Part shown: positions 18,882 to 32,351 of the stretch, piece after piece | How the letters are laid out: every line of letters begins with the position of its first letter | Position numbering within the stretch: position 1 is the stretch's first letter | NCBI RefSeq assembly: GCF_027924405.1 | Contig: NZ_AP026978.1 | Location: 5,642,001 to 5,706,000, forward strand | Source of the DNA: Nocardia sputorum | GTDB taxonomy: Bacteria; Actinomycetota; Actinomycetes; Mycobacteriales; Mycobacteriaceae | Reading direction: 5' to 3' | DNA: 64,000 nt | Notes under the pieces: model-generated | Databases searched by the model: none | Told to the model about the DNA's origin: nothing | The model's input: the letters and a program-made list of their open reading frames with translations, nothing else | Translations under genes and position numbers: made by a program

Positions 18882-19250
18882 TCACGACGTGGCGGATACG
18901 GGTGCCCCGGACTCGGCCGAACCGGCGTTGCTCAGCTCACCCAACTGCCCCGAACGCACCGCCCACACTTCGAACAGCACGGTGCAGAACGGCGGGATGC
19001 TGGACAGCAGCGCCAGCACGGTGGTCTTGGCGCTCCACCCCAGCTCGCGCGCCGCCACGATCGCGGTGATCACGAACAGCACGAACACGATGCCGTGCGT
19101 CATGCCGAACACCTTGACCGGCCACAACACCGGCTCGGGAAGCCGTTTGAACACCATGCCGATGATCAGCAGCACCCAGGAGATCGCCTCGAGCACCGCG
19201 ATGAAACGAAACCGCTTGGCCACCGTGCTCAGGTCGAAGACATTGCCCAT
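18882..19250 (-). CDS. DUF3817 integral membrane protein
   Basis: A 122-residue protein with three to four hydrophobic segments: FIAVLEAISWVLLIIGMVF, HGIVFVLFVITAIVAA and TVLALLSSIPPFCTVLFEVW. The spacing, the FRFIAVLEAISW start and KVFGMTHGIVFV fit the DUF3817 family (about 100-120 residues, widespread in actinobacteria). Function unknown. The start is the ATG at 19250. It is 13 bases from the YbbN-like gene on the same strand, so the two are probably cotranscribed. The repeat-rich gap begins just upstream. Confidence 0.85.
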   Translation of the reverse strand: MGNVFDLSTVAKRFRFIAVLEAISWVLLIIGMVFKRLPEPVLWPVKVFGMTHGIVFVLFVITAIVAARELGWSAKTTVLALLSSIPPFCTVLFEVWAVRSGQLGELSNAGSAESGAPVSATS

Positions 19251-19313
19251 GCGCCCATTCTGCCGGATGCACTACACACTGTCGTAGTGAGCTGTGTCTA
19301 ATTTGCCGTGTTC

Positions 19314-19460
19314 GATTTGCGGCGCCTGCGGCGCCGCGTGTTCGCGGCCCCCTCTTGGCTCGCGTTCGCGCGACCGCCGCTTGCTCCTTCGTCGCCTACG
19401 CGGCGGCCGCGCGAACGCGAGCCGGGCCGCGAACGGCAATGCTCGGTCTCGCTTCGCTCG
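19314..19460 (+). repeat. Dispersed hairpin repeat, copy A2
   Basis: Second copy of the 147-base element seen inverted at 78-224, about 85 percent identical by eye. Outer stem 19340-19350 with 19424-19434; inner stem 19357-19380 with 19400-19423 (23 of 24 positions pair) and a 19-base loop. One inner pair is C-G here and T-A in A1, both sides changed together. A small GGCGCC-type hairpin precedes it. It sits between divergent-side DUF3817 and the thiolase 3' end. Confidence 0.78.
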
Positions 19461-19725
19461 AAACCTGTAGTCGAGGCGAGCCGGGCACGACCGCGTGCGC
19501 ACGCAGAACCAGAGGGCGCGACCAACAGACTTCGGTCCCGCCGTCACGCTCCCGGCCGCCGCGCCCCCTCTCGCAGCACACGGCGGACACCGCCCCTCCG
19601 CCTACGCGGATAGGCCACTCGGACGCGAGACGGGGCCCGCGAGCTCCGTCTCGCTTCGCTCGATACCCGTAGTCGAAGCGAGCCGGGCAAGACGGCATAC
19701 AAACACAGAACCAGAACGCGCGACC
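19446..19725 (+). repeat. Pair of 78-base direct repeats (B1, B2)
   Basis: B1 at 19446-19523 and B2 at 19648-19725 have the same length without indels and differ at about 12 of 78 positions by my count. Both start GTCTCGCTTCGCTCGA, hold GTAGTCGA near base 23 and end GCGCGACC. Within each, TCGCTTCG can pair with CGAAGCGA (one G-U in B1). B1 begins inside the end of hairpin element A2. The whole 19251-19849 gap holds no credible gene. Confidence 0.75.
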
Positions 19726-19849
19726 GACACGCCACGAACTCAGTGGCCGCTCATCGCCGCCACCACGCGATGGCCGTGGAAAGACCGATGGCCGCCCACG
19801 TCGGGGCGGCCATCGGCACGACTCGGCGCGGGGCGTCGCCCCGCCGGGG

Positions 19850-21028
19850 TCAGACGCGGACGATCAGCGCGTCGCCCTGCCCGCCGCCGCCGCAGAGCGC
19901 GGCCGCGCCGACCCCGCCGCCGCGGCGCTTCAGTTCCAGCACCAGGTGCAGCAGGATGCGGGCGCCGGACATGCCCAGCGGGTGTCCGATGGCGATCGCG
20001 CCACCGTTGACGTTCACCTTCTCCGGGTCGATGCTCAGTTTGCGGGTGGACGCGACGCCGACCGCGGCGAACGCCTCGTTGATCTCCACCAGGTCCAGGT
20101 CGGCGGGCGAGATGCCCTCACGCGCGCAGGCTTTGGCGATCGCGTTCGCGGGCTGATCCTGCAGGGTCGAGTCCGGGCCCGCGACCACGCCCGCCGCGCC
20201 GATCTCGGCGATCCAGGACAACCCGAGCGACTGCGCCTTCTCCTTGCTCATCACCACAACCGCGGCGGCGCCGTCGGAGATCTGCGACGCGGTCCCCGCG
20301 GTGATGGTGCCGTCCTTACGGAACGCCGGACGCAGCTTGGCCAGCGACTCCACCGTGGTGTCGGCGCGAATGCCCTCGTCCGTGGTCACCAGCACCGGAT
20401 CGCCCTTACGCTGCGGCACCGCGACCGGGACCACCTCGTCGTCGAAGACGCCGTTCTTCCAGGCCGCCGCCGCACGCTGGTGCGAAGCGGCCGCGAACGC
20501 GTCCTGATCCTCCCGGCTGATCCGGTCGGTCTCGTTGCGCTGCTCGGTGAGCGCGCCCATGGCCTGGTCGGTGAAGATGTCGTGCAGACCGTCGTAGGCC
20601 ATGTGGTCGCGCAGCGTCACATCGCCGTACTTGAAGCCCTCCCTGCTCTTCTCCAGCAGGTGCGGTGCCTGGCTCATCGACTCCTGACCGCCCGCGACGA
20701 CGATCTCGTACTCGCCCGCCCGGATCAGCTGATCGGCCAGCGCGATCGCGTTGATGCCGGACAGGCAGACCTTGTTCAGCGTCAGCGCGGGCACGTCCAT
20801 CGGGATGCCCGCGGCCACCGCCGCCTGCCGGGCCGGGATCTGCCCCGCGCCCGCGGTGAGCACCTGACCCATGATCACGTAGTCGACCTGGTCGGGCGCG
20901 ACGCCGCCCTTTTCCAGCGCCGCCTTGATCGCGAACCCGCCCAGATCGGAACCGCTGAAGTCCTTCAGACCTCCGAGCAGCCTGCCGACCGGGGTACGCG
21001 CACCGGAGACGATCACGGAAGTGGTCAC
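19850..21028 (-). CDS. Acetyl-CoA C-acetyltransferase (thiolase)
   Basis: Biosynthetic-type thiolase, 392 residues, joining two acetyl-CoA into acetoacetyl-CoA or cleaving 3-ketoacyl-CoA. Seen: nucleophilic Cys88 in [45 protein letters not shown] with the catalytic His; and a C-terminal [12 protein letters not shown] with the second Cys. The GTG start is [15 protein letters not shown], typical of FadA4-like proteins. Divergent from methylmalonyl-CoA epimerase, a neighbour also seen in mycobacteria. Whether it serves degradation or synthesis is not shown. Confidence 0.94.
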   Translation of the reverse strand: MTTSVIVSGARTPVGRLLGGLKDFSGSDLGGFAIKAALEKGGVAPDQVDYVIMGQVLTAGAGQIPARQAAVAAGIPMDVPALTLNKVCLSGINAIALADQLIRAGEYEIVVAGGQESMSQAPHLLEKSREGFKYGDVTLRDHMAYDGLHDIFTDQAMGALTEQRNETDRISREDQDAFAAASHQRAAAAWKNGVFDDEVVPVAVPQRKGDPVLVTTDEGIRADTTVESLAKLRPAFRKDGTITAGTASQISDGAAAVVVMSKEKAQSLGLSWIAEIGAAGVVAGPDSTLQDQPANAIAKACAREGISPADLDLVEINEAFAAVGVASTRKLSIDPEKVNVNGGAIAIGHPLGMSGARILLHLVLELKRRGGGVGAAALCGGGGQGDALIVRV

Positions 21029-21157
21029 GACGAGCCTCGCATTCGTAGATCGGACCTGCCCCGCGCCCGCATCGGGCCGCGCGAGAGCAGGTGTTCCTAC
21101 CCAACGGTAGCGGGTGCGCCTCGCGCGCCCAGTGCCAGGTCGCGCTACTTTCGAAGG

Positions 21158-21631
21158 GTGAGCAACGTTATCGAACAGTCATCTTTCATCCCGGCGGATT
21201 ACGTCACCGCGGTCGATCACGTCGGCATCGCGGTGCCGGACCTGGACGCGGCGGTCGCCTGGTATGCCGAGAACCTCGGCATGGTCGAGACCCACCGCGA
21301 GGTCAACGAGGCTCAGGGCGTGCACGAGGCGATGCTGTCGCTGCCCGGCGCACCCGACCGCGCCACTGCCCTGCAGTTGCTGGCTCCGCTCAACGCGGAA
21401 TCCACCATCGCGAAGTTCATCGACCGCAGCGGACCCGGCTTGCAGCAACTGGCCTACCGGGTGACCGACATCGAGGCCGTGTCGGCGCACCTGCGCGCCA
21501 AGGGTCTGCGTTTGCTGTACGAGGCGCCACGGCACGGAACGGCCGATTCCCGCATCAATTTCATCCACCCAAAGGATGCTGGAGGTGTGCTGATCGAGTT
21601 GGTCGAACCGAACGCGAATGTTACGCACTAG
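21158..21631 (+). CDS. mce: Methylmalonyl-CoA epimerase
   Basis: VOC-fold metalloenzyme converting (S)- to (R)-methylmalonyl-CoA, in the propionyl-CoA/methylmalonyl-CoA pathway. Seen: 157 residues; [20 protein letters not shown] with the first metal His; a [14 protein letters not shown] segment; [14 protein letters not shown]; and [16 protein letters not shown] with the metal ligands. GTG 21158 has no usable Shine-Dalgarno but follows TACTTT (21146-21151) by six bases, so it is probably leaderless. The cobalamin adenosyltransferase encoded at 32352 supplies cofactor to the mutase of the same pathway. Confidence 0.94.
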   Translation: MSNVIEQSSFIPADYVTAVDHVGIAVPDLDAAVAWYAENLGMVETHREVNEAQGVHEAMLSLPGAPDRATALQLLAPLNAESTIAKFIDRSGPGLQQLAYRVTDIEAVSAHLRAKGLRLLYEAPRHGTADSRINFIHPKDAGGVLIELVEPNANVTH

Positions 21632-21717
21632 TATCGCCGTCAGGTCGGGAAAACTCGTTGGAATGACATTCGCAGTCGAGTCACCATCGGCTGCCCCCAG
21701 GCTGTAGTTTGTGTGCC

Positions 21718-22719
21718 ATGTCGTCACCCGAGTCCGATCGCAATCGCTTCGTTGCACTGCCCTTCACCGTTGTGCGCAAGGGTTATGCGCAAGACGAGGT
21801 GCGTAATTACTTCGACCGCTTCGACGCGGAACTGAGAGTCACCGCCACCGACCGCGATGCGGCTGCGGCACAAGCACGTAACCTCGCGAGCCAGCTGGAA
21901 GACGCGCGCGACGAGATCGACGAACTCCGCAAGGAGGTCGACCGACTCTCGGTGCCGCCGACCACCGCGGAAGGCATGTCCGACCGCATCTCCCGTATGC
22001 TCCGGCTCGCCTCCGACGAGGCGTCCGAGGTCCGTGCCCTGGCCCAGGCCGAGGCCGCGGAGATGGTGTCGATCGCCGAGCAGCAGGCCACCGAGATGCG
22101 TGGCAAGTACGAGTCGCTGCTCGCGGAGACCAAGGAGAAGCGCGAGGCGCTCGAAATCGAGTTCGAGCAGACCCTCGCGAACGCACGCACCGAGTCCGCC
22201 AAGATCATCGAGGCCGCTCAGGCCGAGGCCGACCGCATCGCGAAGGAAGCCGACGCGAAGCGCAAGGCCACCCAGCAGGACTTCGAGGCCACCATGGCCG
22301 AGCGTCGCACCAAGCTCACCCGCGCCATGGAGGAGCTGGAAGCCACCAGCCGCGCCGAGGCCGCCCAGCGGATCAAGGACGCGACCGACGAGGCCAACCG
22401 CCTCATCACCTCCGCCACCCAGACCTCCGAGCGCAAGATCGCGCACGCGAAGGAACTGGCCGAGGAGATGCGCGTGCTGCGCGGCCGCGTGCTCGCCCAG
22501 CTGCTCGGTATCCGCGGTCAGCTCGACTCGGTGCCCGCGATGCTCGCCGCGGTCAACCGGGAAAGCGAATTGCTGGACGGCGTCCCGGATCAGCGCAAGT
22601 CGATCGGCGGCAACACCAAGTCGGTCACCGGTTCCCGGCAGAAGGCGATCCCCGAGGTCGCCACCGAGGACGAGGACATCGACTCGGAGGAACGCGAGAG
22701 CGCCGACATCAGCAACTGA
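21718..22719 (+). CDS. DivIVA-like coiled-coil protein
   Basis: 333-residue cytoplasmic protein. The N-terminal 50 residues, with FTVVRKGYAQDEVRNYFDRF, match the membrane-curvature-sensing DivIVA domain. From about residue 45 to 280 it is an almost uninterrupted coiled coil rich in Ala, Glu, Lys and Arg, for example [19 protein letters not shown]. An acidic tail, EDEDIDSEERESADISN, follows. Such proteins organise polar growth or septation in actinobacteria; it is distinct from Wag31 itself. ATG 21718 follows TAGTTT (21705-21710) by seven bases, a leaderless layout. A strong terminator stands 48 bases after the stop. Confidence 0.86.
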   Translation: MSSPESDRNRFVALPFTVVRKGYAQDEVRNYFDRFDAELRVTATDRDAAAAQARNLASQLEDARDEIDELRKEVDRLSVPPTTAEGMSDRISRMLRLASDEASEVRALAQAEAAEMVSIAEQQATEMRGKYESLLAETKEKREALEIEFEQTLANARTESAKIIEAAQAEADRIAKEADAKRKATQQDFEATMAERRTKLTRAMEELEATSRAEAAQRIKDATDEANRLITSATQTSERKIAHAKELAEEMRVLRGRVLAQLLGIRGQLDSVPAMLAAVNRESELLDGVPDQRKSIGGNTKSVTGSRQKAIPEVATEDEDIDSEERESADISN

Positions 22720-22766
22720 CGTCGGGCGCAACGGCGACAGTAGCGATATCTCAACCGAATTCACCG

Positions 22767-22792
22767 AAGGCCGCCCCTGCCAGGGCGGCCTT
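22767..22792 (+). terminator. Terminator after DivIVA-like gene
   Basis: Perfect 10-bp stem, AAGGCCGCCC with GGGCGGCCTT, around a six-base loop. It is followed by CCCTAATT and lies 48 bases past the stop codon. Confidence 0.8.
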
Positions 22793-22797
22793 CCCTA

Positions 22798-23192
22798 ATT
22801 CCAGCCTCGGCCGAACCCACACGGCCCCCATGCCATTCGACAGACGCGCGTGGCACTCGTCGAGCGGGTTCTGTGTCGGTCATCTCGTGCAGCCTCCAGG
22901 ACGACAGCACGCCGCAACGCCAAAGAACGCGACCACCCGTTCGCGACGGCGACGAGCGGCAGCCCACTAAGCCGGTGATGATCAAGGCTCAGAAGGCCGG
23001 TGGCCGCGGTAAGGCCGGTGGTTGTCAAGTACGCCGCGCCCCCGGAGGACGCGCTCCCGCACGCGCATCCCCGGATTCCGCGTGCGCACAGCACAGTGGC
23101 CGCCGACACCATCCCCACGCGCTCGACACGCCGAGACGACGAGCGCGGGCTTGCGGCATACCTGACGCGGCCCACATGCCCGGCTGGACGAG
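22798..23192. other. Intergenic gap, no gene recognised
   Basis: Between the DivIVA terminator and the zinc-ribbon gene on the opposite strand. Open frames on both strands have no family resemblance, no ribosome site and Arg-rich composition typical of shadow frames. No RNA gene or long hairpin seen. Confidence 0.5.
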
Positions 23193-23501
23193 TCAGGACC
23201 ACCGACGAGTGATCCGGCGGGTCCGGCGGCCGTTCCAGCAGCCACGATGCCAATGCCGCCGATCGTCCTCTCCGCCGTACGCGGGCCAGGCGACGATGTG
23301 AGCGACCCCGGGCGGAATCTCATGGTCACAGCCGGGGCAGCGATAGGTCTTGGTCGCGCGGATGCCCGGGATGGCGCGGACCACATACGTCTCATCACCG
23401 TCAGGACCCGATTCGGTGCGTCCGAAAACATCCCCGAGCGGCGCGCCACCCGCTGGCCGGCGGGTGGCGTGGCGATCCGAACGCGGTTTCCGGCGGGGCA
23501 T
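23193..23501 (-). CDS. Small zinc-ribbon-like conserved protein
   Basis: 102 residues, of a family often labelled 'ATP/GTP-binding protein' in actinobacteria without good reason. Seen: an Arg-rich N-terminus MPRRKPRSDRHATRR, then RTESGPDGDETYVVRAIPG, and a likely metal site YRCPGCDHEIPPGVAHIVAW plus DRRHWHRGCW (three Cys and several His). Function unknown. ATG 23501 is preceded by TAGGCT (23508-23513) six bases away, so leaderless and start-defining. It lies 46 bases downstream of nucS on the same strand, a pairing that I recall in related genomes; a nucleic-acid role is plausible but unproven. Confidence 0.8.
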   Translation of the reverse strand: MPRRKPRSDRHATRRPAGGAPLGDVFGRTESGPDGDETYVVRAIPGIRATKTYRCPGCDHEIPPGVAHIVAWPAYGGEDDRRHWHRGCWNGRRTRRITRRWS

Positions 23502-23547
23502 GCGACAAGCCTATTACCCGCCCGCGCACGCCCCGCATGCCCCGAAC

Positions 23548-24237
23548 TCAGAACAGGCGGAATTCGTTGCTCTCCGTGCCGCGCAGGGCGTCGTAATCGA
23601 GTGTGAGGCAGCGGATACCGCGGTCCTCGGCGAGCGTGCGCGCCTGCGGCTTGATCTGCTGGGCGGCGAAGACGCCCGCGACCGGAGCGAGCAGTGGATC
23701 CCGGTTCAGCAACTCCAGGTAGCGGGTGAGTTGTTCGACGCCGTCGATTTCCCCGCGCCGTTTGATCTCCACCGCCACGGTGCCGCCGTCGGCGTCCCGG
23801 CACAGCAGGTCCACCGGACCGATGGCGGTCATGTACTCACGACGGATGAGCGAGAAACCGGCCCCGAGCGTATGCACGTGCTCGGCCAGCAGCTCTTGGA
23901 GATGAGCCTCCACTCCGTCCTTCACCAAGCCCGGGTCGACGCCGAGTTCGTGTGAAGAGTCGTGTTCGATGTCCTCGATGGTGATGCGGAGTTCCTCACC
24001 GGCCTTGTTGGTGACGACCCATAGTGCCTTCGCACCGTCCGGCAGCTGCGCGTCACCGTTGCGTTCTTCCAACCAGCACGGCGGGCTCATCCAGTTCAGC
24101 GGCTTGTACGAGCCGCCGTCGGAATGCACGAGCACCGAGCCGTCCGCTTTCATCAGCAGCAGTCTGCGGGCCATCGGCAGATGGGCGGTGAGTCGCCCCA
24201 CGTAGTCGACCTGACAGCGAGCAATCACTAGGCGCAC
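23548..24237 (-). CDS. nucS: Mismatch-specific endonuclease NucS
   Basis: The EndoMS/NucS nuclease that carries out non-canonical mismatch repair in actinobacteria lacking MutS/MutL. Seen: 229 residues; N-terminal DNA-binding domain with [16 protein letters not shown] and [12 protein letters not shown]; nuclease motif [13 protein letters not shown] followed by [20 protein letters not shown] (Asp, Glu, Lys catalytic set); and a C-terminal EFRLF, the expected sliding-clamp binding tail. GTG 24237 follows TACAGT by six bases (box at 24244-24249), consistent with a leaderless message. Length and sequence match the mycobacterial protein closely. Confidence 0.95.
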   Translation of the reverse strand: MRLVIARCQVDYVGRLTAHLPMARRLLLMKADGSVLVHSDGGSYKPLNWMSPPCWLEERNGDAQLPDGAKALWVVTNKAGEELRITIEDIEHDSSHELGVDPGLVKDGVEAHLQELLAEHVHTLGAGFSLIRREYMTAIGPVDLLCRDADGGTVAVEIKRRGEIDGVEQLTRYLELLNRDPLLAPVAGVFAAQQIKPQARTLAEDRGIRCLTLDYDALRGTESNEFRLF

Positions 24238-24274
24238 CCAAGCACTGTAGGCGAGCGGCTCGCGGCGGCCGCCG

Positions 24275-25006
24275 TCAGCCCATGAGCAGCGTCGCGGCGA
24301 GGATCGCGCTCGCCGCGAGCAAGGCGCTCTCGAGCCGGGTGAGCCGGTGCGCGGGGGTGGTGGACCTGGTCGTCATGAGAAAGCCGACCGCGGTCCCGAT
24401 CATGAACGCCACCAGATGTCCGACGTGGGTGAACGTCTGCTCGATCAGCACGCCTTCGACCGCGACGATGAACCACAGCGTCGCCCAGGCGATGCGCCAC
24501 CGGTGCGGCACCGCCGCCACCAGCGCGCCGATCAGCGCCATGGCGCCGTAGCTGACGCCGACGTCCTCGGCCCAGCGGATGCTGGCAGGCACCCACCCGG
24601 CTTGCACACCGACCCACAGGCCCGCCGCGACCAGCAGGGTCGCGCCGATGTGACCGGCCAGGAAGACGCGCACCGCCCGCAGCGCGCCGAAGCGCAGCTC
24701 GGCCAGGGCGAGCAGACAGGCCAGCAACGGAATGATGACCCACGACCCCACTACGTCGCCGATCACGAAGGCACTGGCCAGCAGTGTCCCGAGGCGGCCG
24801 CTCAGCAGGTTGTGCAGGTTGGTGCTCGCGTGCAGCACCATTCTGGTCTGCGCGGAGTCGCTCAGCACGGAGAAGACCGCCGAGACGACGATCAGTCCGG
24901 ACAGATACACGGCCGTCGCGGGCAACCTCAGCCGCCGCCAGCGCGATCGCGGCGGAGCGGCGGGGTCGAGCGGCGCCGAATGGGCCGGCGTCGTCGCGAC
25001 GATCAT
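24275..25006 (-). CDS. Rhomboid-like multi-pass membrane protein
   Basis: About 243 residues with six or seven hydrophobic helices. [18 protein letters not shown] carries a possible rhomboid Ser in GVSYG, and [18 protein letters not shown] the partner His, so it may be an intramembrane serine protease of the actinobacterial 'rhomboid-like' group; classical GxSG is not perfect. ATG 25006 has GGAGGT four bases upstream. Longer in-frame starts at about 25045 and 25195 would run into the rRNA terminator region. It is the first gene beyond the rRNA operon, with a terminator between. Confidence 0.75.
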   Translation of the reverse strand: MIVATTPAHSAPLDPAAPPRSRWRRLRLPATAVYLSGLIVVSAVFSVLSDSAQTRMVLHASTNLHNLLSGRLGTLLASAFVIGDVVGSWVIIPLLACLLALAELRFGALRAVRVFLAGHIGATLLVAAGLWVGVQAGWVPASIRWAEDVGVSYGAMALIGALVAAVPHRWRIAWATLWFIVAVEGVLIEQTFTHVGHLVAFMIGTAVGFLMTTRSTTPAHRLTRLESALLAASAILAATLLMG

Positions 25007-25126
25007 GCGTACCTCCGTTGTCCGCGCGGATACGACGATGCCATCCATGGTGCCTGGCCGCACGGTACGTACTCCAGGTATTCCCTGGAAATTTGCTGCA
25101 AAACACAGTTTTGCCCCGGAAATGGC

Positions 25127-25157
25127 GAAAGGCCCTCGACTGTGTCGAGGGCCTTTC
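25127..25157 (-). terminator. rRNA operon terminator
   Basis: Perfect 14-bp stem (GAAAGGCCCTCGAC with GTCGAGGGCCTTTC) and a three-base loop, a dozen bases beyond the 5S 3' end. Ends the 16S-23S-5S transcript before the rhomboid-like gene. Confidence 0.88.
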
Positions 25158-25169
25158 GGGAAAGGATGT

Positions 25170-25287
25170 TCCGGCGGTGTCCTACTCTCCCACACCCTGT
25201 CGAGTGCAGTACCATCGGCGCTGGCAGGCTTAGCTTCCGGGTTCGGAATGGGACCGGGCGTTTCCCCACCGCTATGGCCGCCGTAAC
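25170..25287 (-). rRNA. rrf: 5S ribosomal RNA
   Basis: On the minus strand it begins GTTACGGCGGCCATAGCG and ends ACACCGCCGGAA, the normal actinobacterial 5S termini, with CCCATTCCGAACCCGGAAG inside. About 118 bases; ends uncertain by one or two. It is separated from 23S by about 128 bases without a tRNA. Confidence 0.95.
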
Positions 25288-25415
25288 TCTATGAAACTAT
25301 CCACACCACCAACTCCCGACCACACCACCCCGAACACGGGATCATGCCGTCGATCATCAGCAGTCTCTGTGTGTTGTTTCAGATACCGCACAGTGGACGC
25401 GTAGCAACCTTTGTT

Positions 25416-28520
<3,105 letters not shown>

Positions 28521-28526
<6 letters not shown>

Positions 28527-28567
28527 AACAAAGATGCTCGCGTCCACTGTGCAGTTCTCAAACAACA
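28521..28567 (-). promoter_or_regulatory. 23S processing stem arm and spacer boxA
   Basis: Minus-strand TGTTGTTTGAGAA (28555-28567) is a boxA-like antitermination element. The adjacent arm at 28521-28552, containing GCACAGTGGACGCG, is complementary to 25388-25421 beyond the 23S 3' end, forming the stem expected for RNase III. The 16S-23S spacer (28527-28846, about 320 bases) contains no tRNA gene. Confidence 0.75.
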
Positions 28568-28842
28568 CACCCACCCGAACCCTCACGCAAGACCAGCACC
28601 CTCCCAAGAAGGCCGGTATCAAGCAGATCCGAGCAGATCGTTATCTCTTGCCTGGAAAGAACGTCTGTTCTTTCAGGACCCAACAGTGTGTCGATATATC
28701 CCCGCCGACAACCACACAGGGCCGCCGTCGATGCGAAGAAGTTGTCAGCGTTCCACCCATGAGCTCCGCAGTCCCACATTCGAGGACATGAACGGCTCTG
28801 GCACAGCCACACTCGACTGTTCGAGGCGACCGAGCAGATGCT

Positions 28843-30365
<1,523 letters not shown>

Positions 30366-30550
30366 GAAGACTCACGAAACACCCCCGAAGAGGTGAATCA
30401 GAAATATCTAAACTAGAGTCCGAAAACCCAGCAAAACAATCGCCAGCCGGAAAATTAGCTGACAAAAAATGCCCGACCCTCCACACGGGGAGCGGAAGAG
30501 CCGGAACCAAAAAACATTTGGCACTGACATTCATCGACACACTATTGAGT

Positions 30551-30562
30551 TCTCAAAGAACA
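30551..30562 (-). promoter_or_regulatory. rRNA leader boxA
   Basis: TGTTCTTTGAGA on the minus strand, followed by ACTCAATAGTGTG, the usual actinobacterial leader. It is an antitermination signal, about 190 bases before 16S. Confidence 0.75.
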
Positions 30563-30616
30563 CACGCACACACCATCGCCCGGTTTGAGCCGATTGATCG
30601 GTGAAGCAACTTTTCC

Positions 30617-30646
30617 AGCTTAGCTCAGCCGCGATCCCAGTTGCAA
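30617..30646 (-). promoter_or_regulatory. Candidate second rRNA promoter
   Basis: Minus-strand -35 TTGCAA (30641-30646), 18-base spacer, -10 TAAGCT (30617-30622). It lies between the main promoter and boxA, the position of the leader-proximal promoter in mycobacterial rRNA operons. Match is moderate. Confidence 0.5.
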
Positions 30647-30778
30647 ACCAGGGTCTCGTTCGAGCTAGTGTGATCGTCAGGCGCTCCTCGTCCTACCTCG
30701 TTTCCCTGGCCTCTCACTCAGCGTTTCCGCTCAGCTCCTGGGCCCCGGGTCGGTGTCCGTGTCGCTCTGACTTGGAAT

Positions 30779-30807
30779 AAGTTACGTGTCTGCGTGCATC
30801 ATGTCAA
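30779..30807 (-). promoter_or_regulatory. Main rRNA promoter
   Basis: Minus-strand -35 TTGACA (30802-30807), 17-base spacer and -10 TAACTT (30779-30784), a near-consensus sigma-70-type promoter. It lies 68 bases past the murA stop and would give a leader of about 405 bases before 16S. The 30366-30875 stretch is this promoter and leader region and has no gene. Confidence 0.8.
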
Positions 30808-30875
30808 ATCGCCTGGTCAGCACGCGTTTTCACGAACACGTTTGTTACCTGCCGCCGACAGGAACGCGGCGGCAC

Positions 30876-32135
30876 TCAATCCGTCACGCCGACGCGCGTG
30901 ACATCGCCACCCAGCGCCTGCAACTGCTCGACGAAATTCGGGTACCCGCGGTCGATATGGAAGACGTCGTGCACTTCGGTGGTCCCGTCGGCAACCAGGC
31001 CCGCGAGGACCAGGCCCGCGCCGGCGCGGATGTCCGACGACCACACCGGAGCGCTCGACAACCGCGGAATACCGCGCACCACCGCATGGTGGCCGTCGGT
31101 GCGCGCGTCGGCGCCGAGCCGGATCATCTCCTCCACGAATCGGAAGCGCGCCTCGAAGATGTTCTCGGTGATCATCGAGGTGCCGTCCGCGATGGACGCG
31201 AGCCCGATGGCCATCGGCTGCAGGTCGGTCGGGAAGCCGGGGAACGGCAGGGTCGAGAAGTTCACCGCGCGCGGGCGCTCGGCCTGGACCACCCGGAAGC
31301 CGTCCTGCTCGAACGAGATGCGCGCGCCGGCCGACCGCAATTTGTCCAGCACCAGCGACAGATGCTTGGGGTTCACGCCCGTGACGCGGATGTCCCCGAG
31401 GGTCATCGCCGCGGCGATGCCCCATGTCGCGGCGACGATGCGATCGCCGATCACACGGTGCGTGGTCGGCGCGAGGCGCTCGACCCCCTGGATGGTGAGC
31501 ACGGACGTGCCCGCACCACTGATCCGCGCGCCCATCCGGACGAGCATGTTGCACAGGTCGACGATGTCGGGTTCGCGCGCGGCGTTGTCGATCACCGTCT
31601 CGCCCTCGGCGAGCACCGCAGCCATGAGGATGTTCTCGGTCGCGCCGACCGAGGGGAAGTCGAGGCGGATCCGGGCGCCCTGCAGCTCGTCGGCCCTGGC
31701 CACCACGCAACCGTGCTCGATCTCGCTGGTCGCACCGAGCAGGCGCAGACCGGCTTGGTGCATGTCGAGCGGACGGGAACCGATGGCGTCACCACCGGGC
31801 AGCGCGACGACGGCGCGCTTGCACCGCGCCATCAGCGGACCCAGCACGCATACCGACGCGCGGAACTGCGTCACCGCGGGGAAGTCCGCGTGGTACTTCG
31901 GTTCGGCGGGCGTGGTGATGCTGACCACCCCGCCGTCGATGGCCACGTCGCAGCCGAGGCCGCGCAGTACATCGCCCATCAGCGGCACGTCGAGGATGTC
32001 CGGGCAGTTCGTGATCGTGGTGGTGCCCTCGGCGAGCAGCGCAGCGGCCATCAGTTTGAGGACGCTGTTCTTGGCGCCCCCCACCGTGACCTCACCGACG
32101 AGTCGATTTCCGCCGGTAACCAAAAACCGTTCCAT
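30876..32135 (-). CDS. murA: UDP-N-acetylglucosamine 1-carboxyvinyltransferase
   Basis: First committed step of peptidoglycan synthesis: transfers enolpyruvyl from PEP to UDP-GlcNAc. Seen: 419 residues, the family size; Lys22-Asn23 in [30 protein letters not shown]; and [15 protein letters not shown], where Asp116 takes the place of the fosfomycin-reactive Cys found in most bacteria. The ATG at 32135 has GGAGAGG upstream; in-frame extension to 32309 lacks family similarity. It lies immediately before the rRNA promoter, as in mycobacteria. Minus strand. Confidence 0.97.
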   Translation of the reverse strand: MERFLVTGGNRLVGEVTVGGAKNSVLKLMAAALLAEGTTTITNCPDILDVPLMGDVLRGLGCDVAIDGGVVSITTPAEPKYHADFPAVTQFRASVCVLGPLMARCKRAVVALPGGDAIGSRPLDMHQAGLRLLGATSEIEHGCVVARADELQGARIRLDFPSVGATENILMAAVLAEGETVIDNAAREPDIVDLCNMLVRMGARISGAGTSVLTIQGVERLAPTTHRVIGDRIVAATWGIAAAMTLGDIRVTGVNPKHLSLVLDKLRSAGARISFEQDGFRVVQAERPRAVNFSTLPFPGFPTDLQPMAIGLASIADGTSMITENIFEARFRFVEEMIRLGADARTDGHHAVVRGIPRLSSAPVWSSDIRAGAGLVLAGLVADGTTEVHDVFHIDRGYPNFVEQLQALGGDVTRVGVTD

Positions 32136-32351
32136 GCCGCCTCTCCGCGTATTCGGCGCACTGTTGGTGCAAGGATAGTTGGGGCGGCGCACTACGGTGC
32201 CGCCTCTCCACGACTCCCCTCGCCGCCGGACGTATTCGCCGTTGGAGCGAGTGCCGCGAGATGGGCGTTCTGCGGTGAACGAGGTGACCTCGCCACCCTG
32301 CTGGGCCATACCCCGTGATCGCTCGGGTACTCGCCCGGCACTGCCGGGCGT

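Noticed and set aside
22795..23253. 152-codon minus-strand open frame downstream of the zinc-ribbon gene
   Set aside because: Overlaps the zinc-ribbon coding region and the DivIVA terminator, with no family signal.
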